Shown piece by piece: positions 44,791 through 56,600 of a stretch of DNA of 64,000 bases. A model generated the notes under the pieces. It was given only the letters and a program-made list of their open reading frames with translations. It was not told where the DNA came from and did no database searches. Location of the stretch: NCBI GenBank assembly GCA_015179125.1, contig WHVA01000238.1, forward strand, positions 1-64,000, read 5' to 3'. The position numbers were made by a program, and so were the translations under genes. Within the stretch, counting starts at the first letter, position 1, and every line of letters begins with the position of its first letter. The DNA comes from Gautieria morchelliformis. Lineage: Eukaryota; Basidiomycota; Agaricomycetes; Gomphales; Gomphaceae.

Positions 44791-45192
44791 GGGGAGATAC
44801 CGGATTATTAATGCATTAGTTATCGATGTTCTAAACCTTCGGTATACATGATAGTCTCTCTCATGTTCTATGGTATCAGTATGGTGGTTTGGCTGAAGCA
44901 CCGTACCTGTACCAATTATTGAACTAATATTAGTAATATAACCTTCCGTTCATTAGTGATTCATTTGCGAGGACAACGCTGCCCATGAAAGCCCCCGATG
45001 AATGGAAGGTCGCTGTCATCGTCATTGTTACTGTACCATATTTCACAGCTGTATATGTCGAGCTCATTGCTGTATACGTTTGGAGTTACATTACTCTTAA
45101 GGAGGTCATCTGCGACAGTTAAAATATTGCCTGGGCCTCCAATTTAGTATATACTCAAGGTGAAAGCCATCACTTACCGGTAGCGAGATTGC
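44791..45192 (+). other. Unassigned DNA
   Basis: No gene recognised. Confidence 0.35.
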
Positions 45193-45653
45193 TGCTGGGT
45201 GCATTTATGCTCCTGCACCAAAATCAAGCATAATATATTCAATTTGTTGTATGGTTTTTCAATCTCTTCTCACATTGTTCTTGTACCATGCATCCATGTC
45301 TTTGATTATTTTCGAAGCTTTCCAGTCACTCCCTACCTCTCCATTTCATTTTGTTATTTCTACTTTCACAAGCGGCTGCACCCAGCGGAGTCTGAAATGA
45401 CTTTGACGCGCGAGCTCTTGGGCGCTAAAGGGCCGGGTAGTAGTACATGCACAGTGAGACAGATTTCCCCCTCTCTCAGTGACAACTAAATTCACTGAGA
45501 GAGGCAAGTAAATTAGTCTAGTGTTCTTTCGATTTGTTGACCTAGAAATACTCTATAGTGAATTAATTTCTAGGTAGTGTATAATATATTTATAGTGACA
45601 ACTAAATTCACTGAGAGAGTGAATTAATTTCTAGTCTATTCTTTTGAACAACA
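45193..45653 (+). mobile_element. Diverged solo copia LTR
   Basis: Starts TGCTGGGTGC and follows the copia LTR through the CTGCACCCAGCGGAG and GGGCGCTAAAGGGCC blocks and both CTCTCAGTGA hairpins. The 3' third is strongly changed, and the end (near TGAACAACA) lacks the usual CTAACA context. No target duplication. Oldest LTR copy of the family here. Confidence 0.78.
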
Positions 45654-46039
45654 AGTCCATACCTACTGCCTATAATTCCTGTCTACTACAATTGCTTCCA
45701 AATGGCCACGAGGGAGAACAACGATAGGAAGAACGAGAGCGGGATGGAGTGGGTCATTCAACCTGTGATGCATGCGATAGTTGCATGCGAACCCTGTAGA
45801 TTGCAATAAGTATCTTGATCCTTCACACAGTTTCACGAACGTACATGATATGCATAGGGGTTGGGACAGCCATTTTGATAGATGGATTCTGGTGATACCC
45901 ACCGAAGTTTGGAGAGCCCGCAGAATTTTCTTCCTGCCTGCAAGTGATGTCAAGTATTCAATTCTTGAGAACTGGAACATACAACATACCAAGCGCCGGG
46001 AATTGTCTTCGTGTACATCCTAGCTCCCTCTGCAGGAAC
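45654..46039 (+). other. Unassigned DNA
   Basis: Contains one stray minisatellite-like unit (AAGAACGAGAGCGGGATGG near 45731) but no gene. Confidence 0.35.
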
Positions 46040-46600
46040 ATCATTCAAGGATGATGGGGTATGAGTTTGATGGGAAGAACGAGAGCGAGATCGGGTGGTC
46101 GTTTGAGGGGCTGGGTATGAGTTTGATGGGACGAGAGCAGGTTGAGTGGGCTGTTCAATGATGAGGGGCTGGGTATGACTTTGATGGGAAGAATGAGAGC
46201 GGGATCGGGTGGGTCATTTGAAGATGAGGGGCTGGGTATGACTTCGATGTGAAGAACGAGAGCGGGATCGGGTGGGTTGTTCGAAGATGAGGGGATGGGT
46301 ATGAGTTAGATGGGAAGAACGAGAGCGTGATCCGCTGGGTATGAGTTTGATGGGAAGAATGAGAGCGGGATGGGGTGGGCTGTTCAATGATGAGCGCCTG
46401 GGTATGACTTTGATGGAAAGAACGAGAGCGGGATCGGGTGGGTTGTTCGAAGGTGAGGGGCTGGGTATGGGTTTGATGGGACGAGAGCGGGTCGAGTGGG
46501 ATGTTCAATGATGAGGGGCTGGGTATGACTTCGATGGGAAGAACGAGAGCAGGATCGAGCTGATTGTTCAATGACCAACGGTTGAGTTGAAGGCGGCGTA
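46040..46600. repeat. Minisatellite of about 60 bp
   Basis: GGGGCTGGGTATGA with GAAGAACGAGAGCGGGATCGG recurs about eight times (near 46108, 46166, 46229, 46291, 46335, 46397, 46457, 46516). Because the period is near a multiple of three, one minus-strand frame stays open (46775-46155) and reads Pro/Ser/His-rich repeats. I see no sign it is a gene. Confidence 0.85.
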
Positions 46601-47279
46601 CGGTGATGCAATTATGAATGAGAATGTCAGGGAATGACAACAGTCTGGATGGTGGTGTGAGTATGCCATCTAGAATGAGTACGAGAGGGAATTTTACATC
46701 GAAATAGACAAGACATACCGTGGATACATTTCCCTTTTTGCTCTTCTCCCTGAATGTTTCTTCAATAAGTTTCACTTGTCGTTGCCCACATAAAGAGCAC
46801 GGATATCAACAAAAAGAGAAGGGATACCCTTAATGAGGCCATTCAGGCAGTATGGCCTGATAAGAGACTTGAACTCCTCGCCCAACGAGCCTACCACATG
46901 TGTCAGTATAGATGGAAATCAGACTACAGGTGCATAAAGGTAAAGCGAACGTGGTAACACAAGTGAAGAGTGCAGGCGGTGGTGGTCAAGAGCCAATAGT
47001 ATTGTTCAGGCTCCGATAATCTCGCGCGTGGGTCAGTCTCTGGGAGATTTTTGGAATAGAAAATATATGCAATGAGAAGCTGATTATTACAGAGCCTACT
47101 TAAGATTCCTCCCCCCATTCGTCACAGCCCTTGAAAGCAAACTCTTCAAGCTCTAGATCTGTCGAGTCCTTCCCAGGCTCGCCATCGGTTTCCTGCGCAT
47201 TCCCATCCTTGTCCAATATATCCAGCTATTGATCAAATGCACTGTGAGGCTTGTGTGCACATACTGAGTATCCCTAAAA
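46601..47279 (-). other. Unassigned DNA, possible hAT remnant
   Basis: At 47250-47110 the minus strand reads an acidic frame (LDILDKDGNAQETDGEPG) that could be part of the hAT gene beyond repeat R2, without motif support. Confidence 0.3.
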
Positions 47280-47690
47280 ACATATAGGAATATATAATAG
47301 TATTTATAAGGAGAATAATAGATGGTATTAGAATATTCTGTATATGTTTAAACATCTCGGAGATATATATACATCTGAGAGAGTATCTGACTACAAGATA
47401 GAATAACAGATAGTTGGATAGATACTTCTAATAGATATGAGTAGGAGTATTATTATGAATAGTTATAATGATATAGTATATCTTAAAAGTGGGTAGAAAA
47501 AATAAGAAGAGGCGTAAAAAAAAGAAGAGGCATTCTCGTCGGTGGAGCTGCCGCTTGGGGAGGGACAAATGTAAATTTATTATATCCCAACAATAAGATT
47601 GGCATGTACTTTCATCCTCTTCTTTCTATAATCTGGGAATAAAATGGGTGAAGCTACAGGTAATAAAAAGTTGTGAGCATCCGCCGTTGG
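47280..47690 (+). repeat. Dispersed AT-rich repeat R2, right copy
   Basis: Same orientation as 12750-13245. Shared blocks TCTATAATCTGGGA, GGGTGAAGCTACA, AATAAAAAGTTGTGAGCATC. It adjoins the broken 3' end of the hAT gene. Confidence 0.6.
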
Positions 47691-47719
47691 TCAGTCATTG
47701 CTTGAAGATGGTACTCATG

Positions 47720-49806
47720 ACCGGTGGCGAAATATAAACTTCAATTGCCTAATACGAACTTTAGCATTTTCATACTCATCAATAGCATAATGACTTACCT
47801 GACAAAGATACAATGCTCATTCAATCATAAGATACGACAATCCCCATCGGGTTGGACTATCACGAATAAGGGTGAGATGTGCAAGCTGGTAAGATACCCG
47901 TTGAGCATCTAGCCAACGTTCTCGATGGTTGCCAGTTGTAACAATCTCCTTGAATTCTTCACAGTGGAGTTGGGAGGACCGAATTTTGTTAGTGATGTTA
48001 TGAGTAATCGCGACTGGATCACGCTGTAAAGCCTGTGTGGGTGTTTGACTAGAGGGGTTTACTGGGTCACACTCAGTCAGATCAAACTCACCAGTAGGGT
48101 TTTCCAAAGCCTTGGTACTTGTGCATTCTCGTAGCATTGCTGTCACAGTGACGTGCAGGCGATGTGGGAAGCATCTAAAGTTCATGATAATTAGAAAGAA
48201 AGCCAACATATAATAATATTTTTTTACTTACATTATCTTTGATTAGCACTATCAAAGTCTATGAACATTACCAGGTGTTCAGAGTCTTGCATCATCGCAG
48301 CCATATTAGATGTGCCGTCCGTAGTGATAAACATACTCTATACACATTTAGCCACAATATGATCAATGTGTGAGAAAATGACGCACCTTGTCTGTTATGT
48401 GGACACGGTCGGTGATAAAGAGGGGCCCTTCGCAAGATCCTGACCGAAATGGCAGCCAGGCATCGGAAGGAATCCAATGAGAGTGGAATGTAGGGCCAGC
48501 TCTCCCCTGCCATCCAGTGAAGTTGAAATGGACCCACGACATAGGTAGTGAGCTGTTACAGCGCCATACGCACGCATGCTCTTGTCATCCCATAAGTCCA
48601 TCGTAAGTGATATCTTCCCCACTGATTGCTATCGAAGATGTGTGAGCTTTTCATAGTCCTATAGAGTTCACGAGAGAAATCACCGCTAGCTCCTTTTTGA
48701 GTTCCGTAAAATTATGCTCCCATGCCTTACCAATTAAACTCCAAATTGCTGTACGGTGTGGGATATCGCAGCTTAGCATGGATTCTTGTAGCAGAAGTAG
48801 GAGATCACGGAATTCAGGGCATTCAACAACATTAATAGACTAAATGAGAATATTAAGAAGTTTTGAAATCTAAGTGTACTATATCTGACGTACCTGGTCA
48901 TCTGCAACGATCCAGTTAACTAGTGCCACTTTAAAGTGACCTGTTGAAAATGGAGGGCGTGGATCAGGTTGAGTGGTCACTTTTTCGTTACTTTTGGGGA
49001 GAGCGAGAGATTTTAGCTTAATCGGCCAGTCATTCTCATGGCAAGCTTCGAGATACTCATACGCATGACATGCTTCAATCTGCATATGCAGAGAACCGGT
49101 GCTCGTCGACGGCAAATACTCCACAGGTGGACTGCAAATTGTCAGACGTTATCTGAATAAACTGGTAAAAAACTCACTAGCACAATTTGCAAATAGTTTT
49201 GATTCCTTTGGTGATACTACCTTTAACGACAAACTGCCAAATGTCAGGCACACAAGCTGCTGGTCTACGAGTTCAAGGTTGGGTGCTAATAGGGGACAAT
49301 GGGATGCTTGTAAATGTACCCCTAGGTCGCCCAAAATGGGAAGCAGGTGTTCGTATGATACGAGTGATAATGACGCGTTGTACAGATGCGGAAGGATCGG
49401 CATGTTGTTCGTTGGCCGGGGTTCCAGGGTGAGGTGGTGGTGGTGGAGTCACATGTTGAGATAAGGGTGTTGTACCACCAAAAAAGCCATCCATGTTGTG
49501 AGACTTGCGCTCCTCCTGGTTCTATGCATGGCGGTCCTCACGTTGCTTCTCACGTCGATGCCGAGATCGGTCCTCCAAAGTGCTGGTAGGTGGTTCGTGC
49601 CCAGGGTCAATGCTGGTTGCTACCTTACCCTTGCCACCTCGGCCACTGCCCCTACCCCCGCCTCTTCCCCGAGTGACTGGACCTTCTATACTATCATTAA
49701 CATTACCGTCATCATCCTCTTGAATAAGGCAAAAGATTGCGTCCTCGCAGAGTGGCCGAGCCCTTGTATCGTGAAGTTTGGGGCCCATTGTTGGTATCTG
49801 AGACAA
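47720..49806 (-). pseudogene. hAT-family transposase, multi-exon, broken
   Basis: hAT transposases cut and paste DNA flanked by 8-bp duplications. Minus strand, in order: Gly/Arg-rich N-terminus, a BED-finger-like region with HAYEYLEACHENDWPI (about 49060), LVNWIVADDQ, CPEFRDLLLLLQESMLSCDI, PHRTAIWSLIGKAWEHNFTE, then after a probable intron (near 48685-48628) KISLTMDLWDD with the first catalytic Asp. Next FITTDGTSNMAAMMQDSE (second Asp, about 48320), FRCFPHRLHV, and LIRDSPTRWGLSYLMIE. A TGA at 47817-47819 follows, probably from CGA. The dimerisation domain with the catalytic Glu is missing. Terminal inverted repeats were not found. Confidence 0.75.
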
Positions 49807-50159
49807 AGTAATGATTGGAATACTTTATGGGAAGGGAAACTTACTGGTATATTGTATGTGTTTATAGCATTTGGCTGGCACTTTAGGGTGATAACTTGAC
49901 AAGAGAATTGTATCGTACCCATTAGAACAGGCTCGAATAAATCTGTTGACAACCCATTAACCTGTCACATGTGAAATGGCGCCACCACTGGTGCCTGCTA
50001 CTCCAGTGACTTACCTAGATGACCATGCTCCATGGACCGGGAAATGTTTGTCAGGGTTCCCAATGGTCTGCTCCAGCAGTAGGAGGCTATAAGGAGAGTG
50101 GTTGTAAGGGACTGTAAGAAGTGCGACGAGGTCGGAGGAACACAGGGGTGAGGATAACA
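49807..50159 (+). other. Unassigned DNA between hAT and the MITE-like segment
   Basis: May include the 5' part of the hAT element. No inverted repeat identified. Confidence 0.35.
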
Positions 50160-50301
50160 TAATCGGCTACACACTGACTTAGCTGGCTTAACGCCGGCTT
50201 AAATGGTAACTGCCATGGAGATAAGCCGGCTCCTAGGAATCGGTTTGGCTGGGCTAATATGCAGCTTGGCGCGTGGCTTAGCCAGAGCCAAGCCAAGCTG
50301 G
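50160..50301. repeat. MITE-like palindromic segment next to the gypsy LTR
   Basis: Rich in inverted AAGCCGGC/GCCGGCTT-like words (TTAACGCCGGCTTAA, ATAAGCCGGCTC) and GCGTGGCTTAGCC, AGCCAAGCCAAGCTG. Shares vocabulary with 44641-44790. The gypsy LTR begins immediately after at 50302. Confidence 0.5.
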
Positions 50302-50675
50302 TGTCAGGGGACACCCTGTTTTCCATTTCCAGTTCCGACACCACACCCAGTTCCAACTCCATTTCCGACTCCGGTTCCGATTCCATCTCCGCCTCCGCTT
50401 TCGGAAATGATTCCACTTCTGGGAGAACTTCCACCAGTTCTGTTCGCTTTGCCAGTTCCACTCCAATTTCCGACTTCCACTCTCGGAACAGTGTCGGAAA
50501 TCAAGCGACTCGCGTAATAGGTGGCATCAAGGGTCGATCAAGGGTCAGGGAGGTCAGGAGGATGCAGGGTTGATGGCGGGTGCCAAGTGTTGTCCCTGGC
50601 TGCGCAGCATAGTATAATACGGGCTGGCTGACATTGGGGGTCCTTAGACTTTTCTCTTTGGATTTCCCCCTGTCA
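50302..50675 (+). mobile_element. 5' LTR of Gypsy-2
   Basis: Begins TGTCAGGGGACACCCTG; the first 290 bases match the minus-strand fragment at 15777-16022. It includes a TTCC-rich block, and AGTATAATAC near 50610 is a plausible TATA box. The 3' limit is uncertain. TGTCA at about 50675, followed by TGGTAGTGTGATC as a candidate tRNA primer site, is my best guess. Confidence 0.7.
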
Positions 50676-50909
50676 GTTGTGTGGTAGTGTGATCTCCACA
50701 ACCAGCCAGGGTTGCCCTTACAGCAGAAAAGTCTCTCCCCTAGAGGACCGGCGGTCGTACTGCGCATTGCATTCGCCATAGGTGCGTTTGGAATCGGAGA
50801 CAGCAACTCGGAGATCGCAACCTCTTCCACGCACACGGTATATGACAGGCCCTCTTCTTACGTTGAGCTCCCAACCCCAGAAATCCCGTCCCATAATTCC
50901 CCTTCTGAA

Positions 50910-51914
50910 ATGGATCCGGATGATCGTCTTTGGAATATGGAGGAGGAATTGATGCGGAACCGGATGAAGACCGATGCAATTGAAACAGCCTTACAAACGA
51001 TTTTGGCTAAGTTAGATATTCCACAAAGTGGTGGAAATGCAATGCTGGATGAGCCGGATTTCGGAAAAGCGGAACTGGCGGAAGAGAGGATGTCCATGAA
51101 GTTGGCAAAGGTCAAACCCACAACTCCGGCGGACTTTGATGGAGATCGGGGGAAGGGATGCGCATTCTTCAACACATGCAGCATCTACTTCTCAATTGTC
51201 GGAGACCTCTTTCTGAATGACCAGGCTCGGATTCACTGGGCATTGTCCTTTTTCAAGTCGGATCGCGCAGCCCGTTTTGCAAACAAGGTGATCCGACATG
51301 AAGCAAAGGGCAAGGGGAACTACTTCCGGGACTGGGACGCCTTCGAGAAAACATTTTCCGACCAGTTCTGCCCGAAAAATGAGCAGCTCACAGCCCTTAC
51401 GAAGCTCGAGGGGACCAGCTGGTATCAGACCAAGGATCCAGTCGATGACTACATTGACCACTTCCAGGAGCTCATTGACCTTGCAGAGTATGACGACGAC
51501 AAGATGATCGTCATCAAATTCCAACGAGGGCTTGATCTGACACTCCAGAACCAAGTTGCACTGCTTGGGGATGGAGCTCCGGATTTAGATGACCCGGAAG
51601 GGTGGTACCAAGCTGCGCAGAGGGTGTCCCGAAACAGGGAAGCAAATGAGGCCTTCGTGGAGACAAACCGGAACATGACACACAGTTCCACTCATCCTAT
51701 TCCACCTGTGCCAAAACCTGGAAGTGCATTCATTCCCACACAGAAAATATTTCCGACAGTTGCTCCGCCTGCTCCTATTAGGAACCCTAGCCCCCCTCCC
51801 TCGAAGAGTGGCCCTGCCCCGATGGATGTTGACCGCATGCGTGGAAAAGGCCACAGAACCATCACCTGCTTCCGATGCCAACAACCAGGCCACTATGCCC
51901 GTGAGTGCCCCTAA
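50910..51914 (+). CDS. Gypsy-2 gag
   Basis: Open from the upstream leader. I choose the ATG at 50910 (MDPDDRLWNMEEELM) because the sequence before it is LTR or leader. The product is 334 residues: a short coiled-coil-like start, the retrotransposon gag core (FFNTCSIYFSIVGDLFLND, RIHWALSFFKSDRAARFA, DWDAFEKTFSDQF, DDYIDHFQELIDLAEYDD, KFQRGLDLTLQNQVA), a Pro-rich linker, and one CCHC knuckle CFRCQQPGHYAREC near the C-terminus. It stops at TAA 51912-51914. Gag would form the particle that packages element RNA. No lesion is visible, so this is the best preserved part of Gypsy-2. Confidence 0.88.
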   Translation: MDPDDRLWNMEEELMRNRMKTDAIETALQTILAKLDIPQSGGNAMLDEPDFGKAELAEERMSMKLAKVKPTTPADFDGDRGKGCAFFNTCSIYFSIVGDLFLNDQARIHWALSFFKSDRAARFANKVIRHEAKGKGNYFRDWDAFEKTFSDQFCPKNEQLTALTKLEGTSWYQTKDPVDDYIDHFQELIDLAEYDDDKMIVIKFQRGLDLTLQNQVALLGDGAPDLDDPEGWYQAAQRVSRNREANEAFVETNRNMTHSSTHPIPPVPKPGSAFIPTQKIFPTVAPPAPIRNPSPPPSKSGPAPMDVDRMRGKGHRTITCFRCQQPGHYARECP

Positions 51915-52239
51915 GCCTTTGACATCCAGCTTATGACCACAGAGGAGAAACTCGAGCTCCTTCCAGAGTTCCTCGCACTCGCAGACATAAGCGGAGTGCC
52001 CACTGCGGAAGGAATTTCCAGAAATGGGGAACATGCTGCATCGGAAGTGGCAGATGCATCAGATTTTGTGACGTGCAGCAGGTGAGATGTGTGCCCCTGC
52101 TGCCTGTACACAACCGGTTTGCCTGTCTTGAAGTAGAGAATGAAAAGCCCCCACACCCCTCACTTCATACAGACCCACCGGATAAAGTCACACAAAACCA
52201 AATCTGACACCCCATCCATCACGCATCCACCCTTGGGAG
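51915..52239 (+). other. Degraded gag-pol junction of Gypsy-2
   Basis: Short frames with stops (for example LELLPEFLALADISG near 51955). Presumably former linker between gag and protease. Confidence 0.5.
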
Positions 52240-53133
52240 AGACGCCTCCCGAAGCGCTATGTTGTTGCTGCCACCCCTGGCCCCAAGTCACTAGTCATTA
52301 AGGTGGAGATCCAGCCGACAGATACGGCGGAAGTCAAATCCGGACCCGCCCTTGTCGATTGCGGGGCCACTGGTCAGTTTATAGACCGGGACTATGTGGA
52401 ATGGAACTGACTGACCATGCGGAAGTTTCAACATGAAATCCCGATGTTCAATGTGGATGGGAGCCCCAATGAGGCAGGGTCCGTCATGGAGATAGTAGAC
52501 ACAATTCTCCGCTACGATGGACACACAGAACGCACCTCCTTTGCAGTCACCAGCCTGGGGAAGCAAGACATCATCCTTGGGTTTACCTGGCTCCACGTGC
52601 ACAACCTGGAGATCAATTGGCAGACTCAGAAGGTGCTGATGAGTCGATGCCCAGCCAAGTGTCACATGTGCTGGGCAGAAGTGCGGAAGGAGCACCAGGA
52701 GCAGCGGAAGACCGAACGGCTCATACAGACATGTTGTTCCGGCCCCCATCCACTGCTTGCAGAAGAAGACTCAGAAGCAGAATTCGAACTGGCTCCCACT
52801 TCCAATCCCAATTCCGATTCCTACTCCGACGTCATCCGACTCAGCCCGGAAGACACTCTGGCGGAGGGGGAGCACTTACTGTACGTAAACCTTCCACCGG
52901 AAGCGGAACACATCCGGGCCACCGGAAAGATTTTGCAATGCCTTGCTGAAGCCTCCAGGAAGCATGATAAAGTGGAGGCGGAAATTCCGGAGTACCTGCG
53001 GGAGTTCGAGGACGTCTTTGCCAAGGAGTCATTGGATGCCCTGCCTCCATGGAAGCTGTGGGACCATGCCATCGAGTTGGAACCTGGGTCAAAGCCCACC
53101 ACCTGCAAGGTCTACCCGCTGTCACCCAAGGAG
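52240..53133 (+). pseudogene. Gypsy-2 protease and start of pol
   Basis: Frame reads VIKVEIQPTDTAEVKSGPAL, VDCGATGQFIDRDYVEWN. The active site is D-C-G rather than the usual D-[S/T]-G. A TGA at 52408-52410 interrupts; the same frame resumes LTMRKFQHEIPMFNVDG and IILGFTWLHVHNLEINW, then an acidic linker and the pre-RT block IPEYLREFEDVFAKESLDAL, ending PLSPKE at 53133 where Copia-1 inserted. The stop probably replaces Arg (CGA). Confidence 0.85.
53129..53133 (+). other. Copia-1 target-site duplication, left
   Basis: AGGAG, repeated at 58359-58363 on the other side of the element. Five bases is the normal Ty1/copia duplication. Confidence 0.95.
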
Positions 53134-53619
53134 TGTTGGGTGCATTTATGCTCCTGCACCAAAATCAAGCATAATATATTCAATTTATTGTGTGGTGTTT
53201 CAATATTTTCTCATACTGTTCTTGTACTATGCATCCACTTCTCTGCTTATTTTCGAAATTTTCTAGTCACTCCCTATCTCTCCATTCCATCCTGTTATTC
53301 CTATTTTCACAGGCGGCTGCACCCAGCGGAGTTTGAAATGACTTCGACGCGCGAGCCCTTGGGCGCTAAAGGGCCGGGTGCATGTATATGCCTTCTGAGA
53401 CAGGATTGTACTCCTCTCTCAGTGACAATAAATACACTGAGAGAGGCGAGTAGTATCTTTCATATTGACATAGCATGTTGACTGAAAATCATGTAGTGTA
53501 TTTGATTTTAGGTATTGTATTAATACATCAGTGACAATAAATTCACTGAGAGAGTGTATTTGATTTAGCTTTCTAAGAACTCTACCGAACCTTCCCTGCC
53601 ATAGACCCTAGTTCTAACA
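53134..53619 (+). mobile_element. 5' LTR of Copia-1
   Basis: 486 bases, TGTTGGGTGC to TTCTAACA. Contains two hairpins with AATAAA in the loop. Its first 180 bases agree with the Copia-1 3' LTR; from the TATTCCTATTTTCACAGG block onward it agrees with the Copia-2 5' LTR at six diagnostic sites. Confidence 0.95.
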
Positions 53620-53625
53620 AGGGTT

Positions 53626-56600
53626 ATGGGCCCCGCAGACACTTCGCAGAAGCTTTTGGGTGTGGAGAAGCTTGCAACAGATGGAAGTAATTGGCCTCTG
53701 TGGCGAGCTACTCTCACAAGTTATTTTGAGTCCAAAAATCTGCTCAGGCATATAGAAGGGAGAGCCATTCGACCTCCTGATCCTCCAGTCATGCCCCCAG
53801 GCCATATTCTCACAGAAGCTGAGGAAACTCAGATTGAGAAGGCTGAGGAGAAGCTGGAGAAGTATCTTGCCAGAGAAGGACAGGCAAAAACCCAAATAAT
53901 CGTCTCAGTGTCAGAGTCACTAGCTCTGATGCTACAGAAGAGACAACAGCAAAAGAAGTCTGGGATGCATTGGTCAATGAGATGACCAAAAAGCCCAAGA
54001 TGGTCCTCACCAACCTACAGAGACAGCTTCGCAGTATGAGGTGTCCTGAGGATGGAGACTTGAGAGATCACTTGGACAAGGCCCAAGACCTCTATGCTCG
54101 TCTCAATGAGATGGGAGCCAGAATTTCTGAAGGAGAGTTCACCGACATTATCCTTGCATCACTTCCACCCTCCTATGAGGCAGTTATGAATGCCCTTACC
54201 ACGTCGCTCGAAGAATGTGGAATGCCCTTAGTGCCTGATGATATTATCAGAGTACTAAAGGCTCAATACGACAGGAGAAAGACTCTCAATATTTCACAAG
54301 AAGAGCAGGCATTTATTGGTTCATCTACGAAAGGGCAGAAGGGCCGGAAAGACCCGAAGGTGTCTACATGCACTAATTGCCACAAGCCTGGACATGCTAT
54401 AGAGAGTTGCTGGGCTAAAGGAGGTGGTAAAGAAGGCCAGGGGCCACGTCAGAAGAAGAAAGCGAAAGCCAAAAAGAAGAAGGGCAAAGCCAAGGCGAAT
54501 GTTGCTGAAGAAGTGTCCTCTGAGGAGGATGAGAGTGGCAGTCCAGCCGCTTTCGCCAACTTCGACTGCTCTAATTTGAGTAGTTTATCTCTGGACACTG
54601 TTGTTATCCTCGACACTGGAACGACCGCACATATGACCCCTCACAAGAATTTATTGAGGGATTACAGTCCATTCTCACAGCCGCGCACAATTCGTGCAGC
54701 CAACAAAGGCACTTTTGATGCCTTCGGTTCAGGCTCACTTGTGCTATCTAACAAGGTCGGAGATAAGACTGTGAACATTACATTGAAGGATACGTTCTAC
54801 CCCAAAAATGGCTGTTACCCTATCTCGATCGGCCGGTGCGATGATGCAGGCTATAACACACAAATAGCTGATCAGAAATGCACAATATCCAATCGTAAAG
54901 GCAGGATATTGATGCAAGCACCGAAGCTGAATGGCTTATATCGATTTGATTTACAACACACAAGTGCCGAAGCGCATGTATGCGCATCAGCCATGGAGAT
55001 ACATCAAAAAATGGGGCACATTTCACAAAAGTCCCTACAGCATTTGCTCAACCGTGGCATGATATTAGGCATTGAATTGAGCTCAAAAGGTGACAAGGTT
55101 GTTTGGATGCGTGCATTCAGGCGAAGATTGCACGCAAATCACTTCCTCAGGAACCCAGAAGCCGATCATCAAAATTCGGTGACAGAATTTATTCTGATGT
55201 CTGGGGACCAGCGAGACACTCCACAATTGACAAGAAATCCTATTATGTGTCTTTCATCGACGACTACTCAAGAGAATCGGTTATCTATTTGATGGCAAAC
55301 AAATCGGAAGCATTTTCAAAATACAAACTCTACGAGGCCTTGATGCTTCGACAGAGGAACGTGCACATCAAAGCACTTGTTTCTGACAGAGGGGGCGAAT
55401 ATACAAGCTCGGAATTTGAACAGCATTTAGCCAAGCAAGGCACGAAGCATCGGTTAACCGTGCACGACACCCCAGAGTCAAATGGTGTTGCTGAACGTTT
55501 AAACCGAACTCTAGTTGAAAGAGCTCGTGCCATGCTATTGGAATCAAGTCTTCCTAAGACTCTATGGGGGCATGCAATTTTGCATGCCAACTATCTTAGG
55601 AATCGGACACACACAAGAGCTTTGCCAGACAAAACCCCTTTTGAAATGATCCATCACGAGAAACCGAACCTGAAAGACATACACGTGTGGGGAATTGAAG
55701 TCTACGTTAAAGTCAAAGAGGGAAACAAACTAGCAGCCCGTGCCAAAAGAGCTCGGTGGATAGGAATCTCTGGACAGAGCCATGGTCACTGCATCTACTG
55801 GCCTGACTCTCAGAAGGTTTCTGTCGAGCGGAATGTTATATTTGACTCAGAGATGAAGGGGGGCAAAGCTCCAATCATTTCTATTGAAGAGTCACAGCTA
55901 CCTACGTCCAGAAAAATGGTACAGGCCATCTCGGCACCAGCACCTATGCCTAGCCGCTTAGTCAGCGAGGAGGCAAAGATCGAGGAAATTGATGATGATG
56001 AACCAGAGGAACGTCTGAAAGAGCTGCAACCCAGTCAGACTGTTGATGTCAGACCTAAAGAAGCTGCTCCAACAAGGAGAAGTGAAAGGATCTGTCAGCA
56101 ACAGGTGCAGCCGGCCCCAAGTGGTCCCGTAACAAGATCTCAAACTAAGAGACATGCTGGTGCAGATATCACTACACTAGCTTACGAGGACATTGAGGAC
56201 CATCAAGACAAATTATTCGAACAAGATTTATCCTCTGAAACTGACGGCATCAGTGATTATAACCTTGCCATCAGTACACTTTCGACCTCCGATCAAAACA
56301 AAGATAAGGTGCTGCCGGATTTGAATCAGACTGAGCCTAGCAATGTAGATGAAGCCTTAAATGATCCTATGTGGAAAGCATCGATGGATAAAGAGTACAA
56401 GGTGCTACTCGACAAAGGTGTATGGGAAGTGGTTAAACCACCTCCTGGGGCAAATATTGTCGGAAATAGATGGGTATTCCTCTGGAAACGCAATCCAGAA
56501 GGTGAACCCATCACACCTAGATTGAGGATGGTCGCCCAAGGCTTTACACAAAGTTTTGGAGTCGACTACAATGAAACCTATGCACCTGCTGCTCGGATGA

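Noticed and set aside
46155..46775. 206-codon minus-strand frame with repeated Pro/Ser/His units
   Set aside because: It results from a roughly 60-bp minisatellite whose period keeps one frame open; no motif or start context supports a gene.
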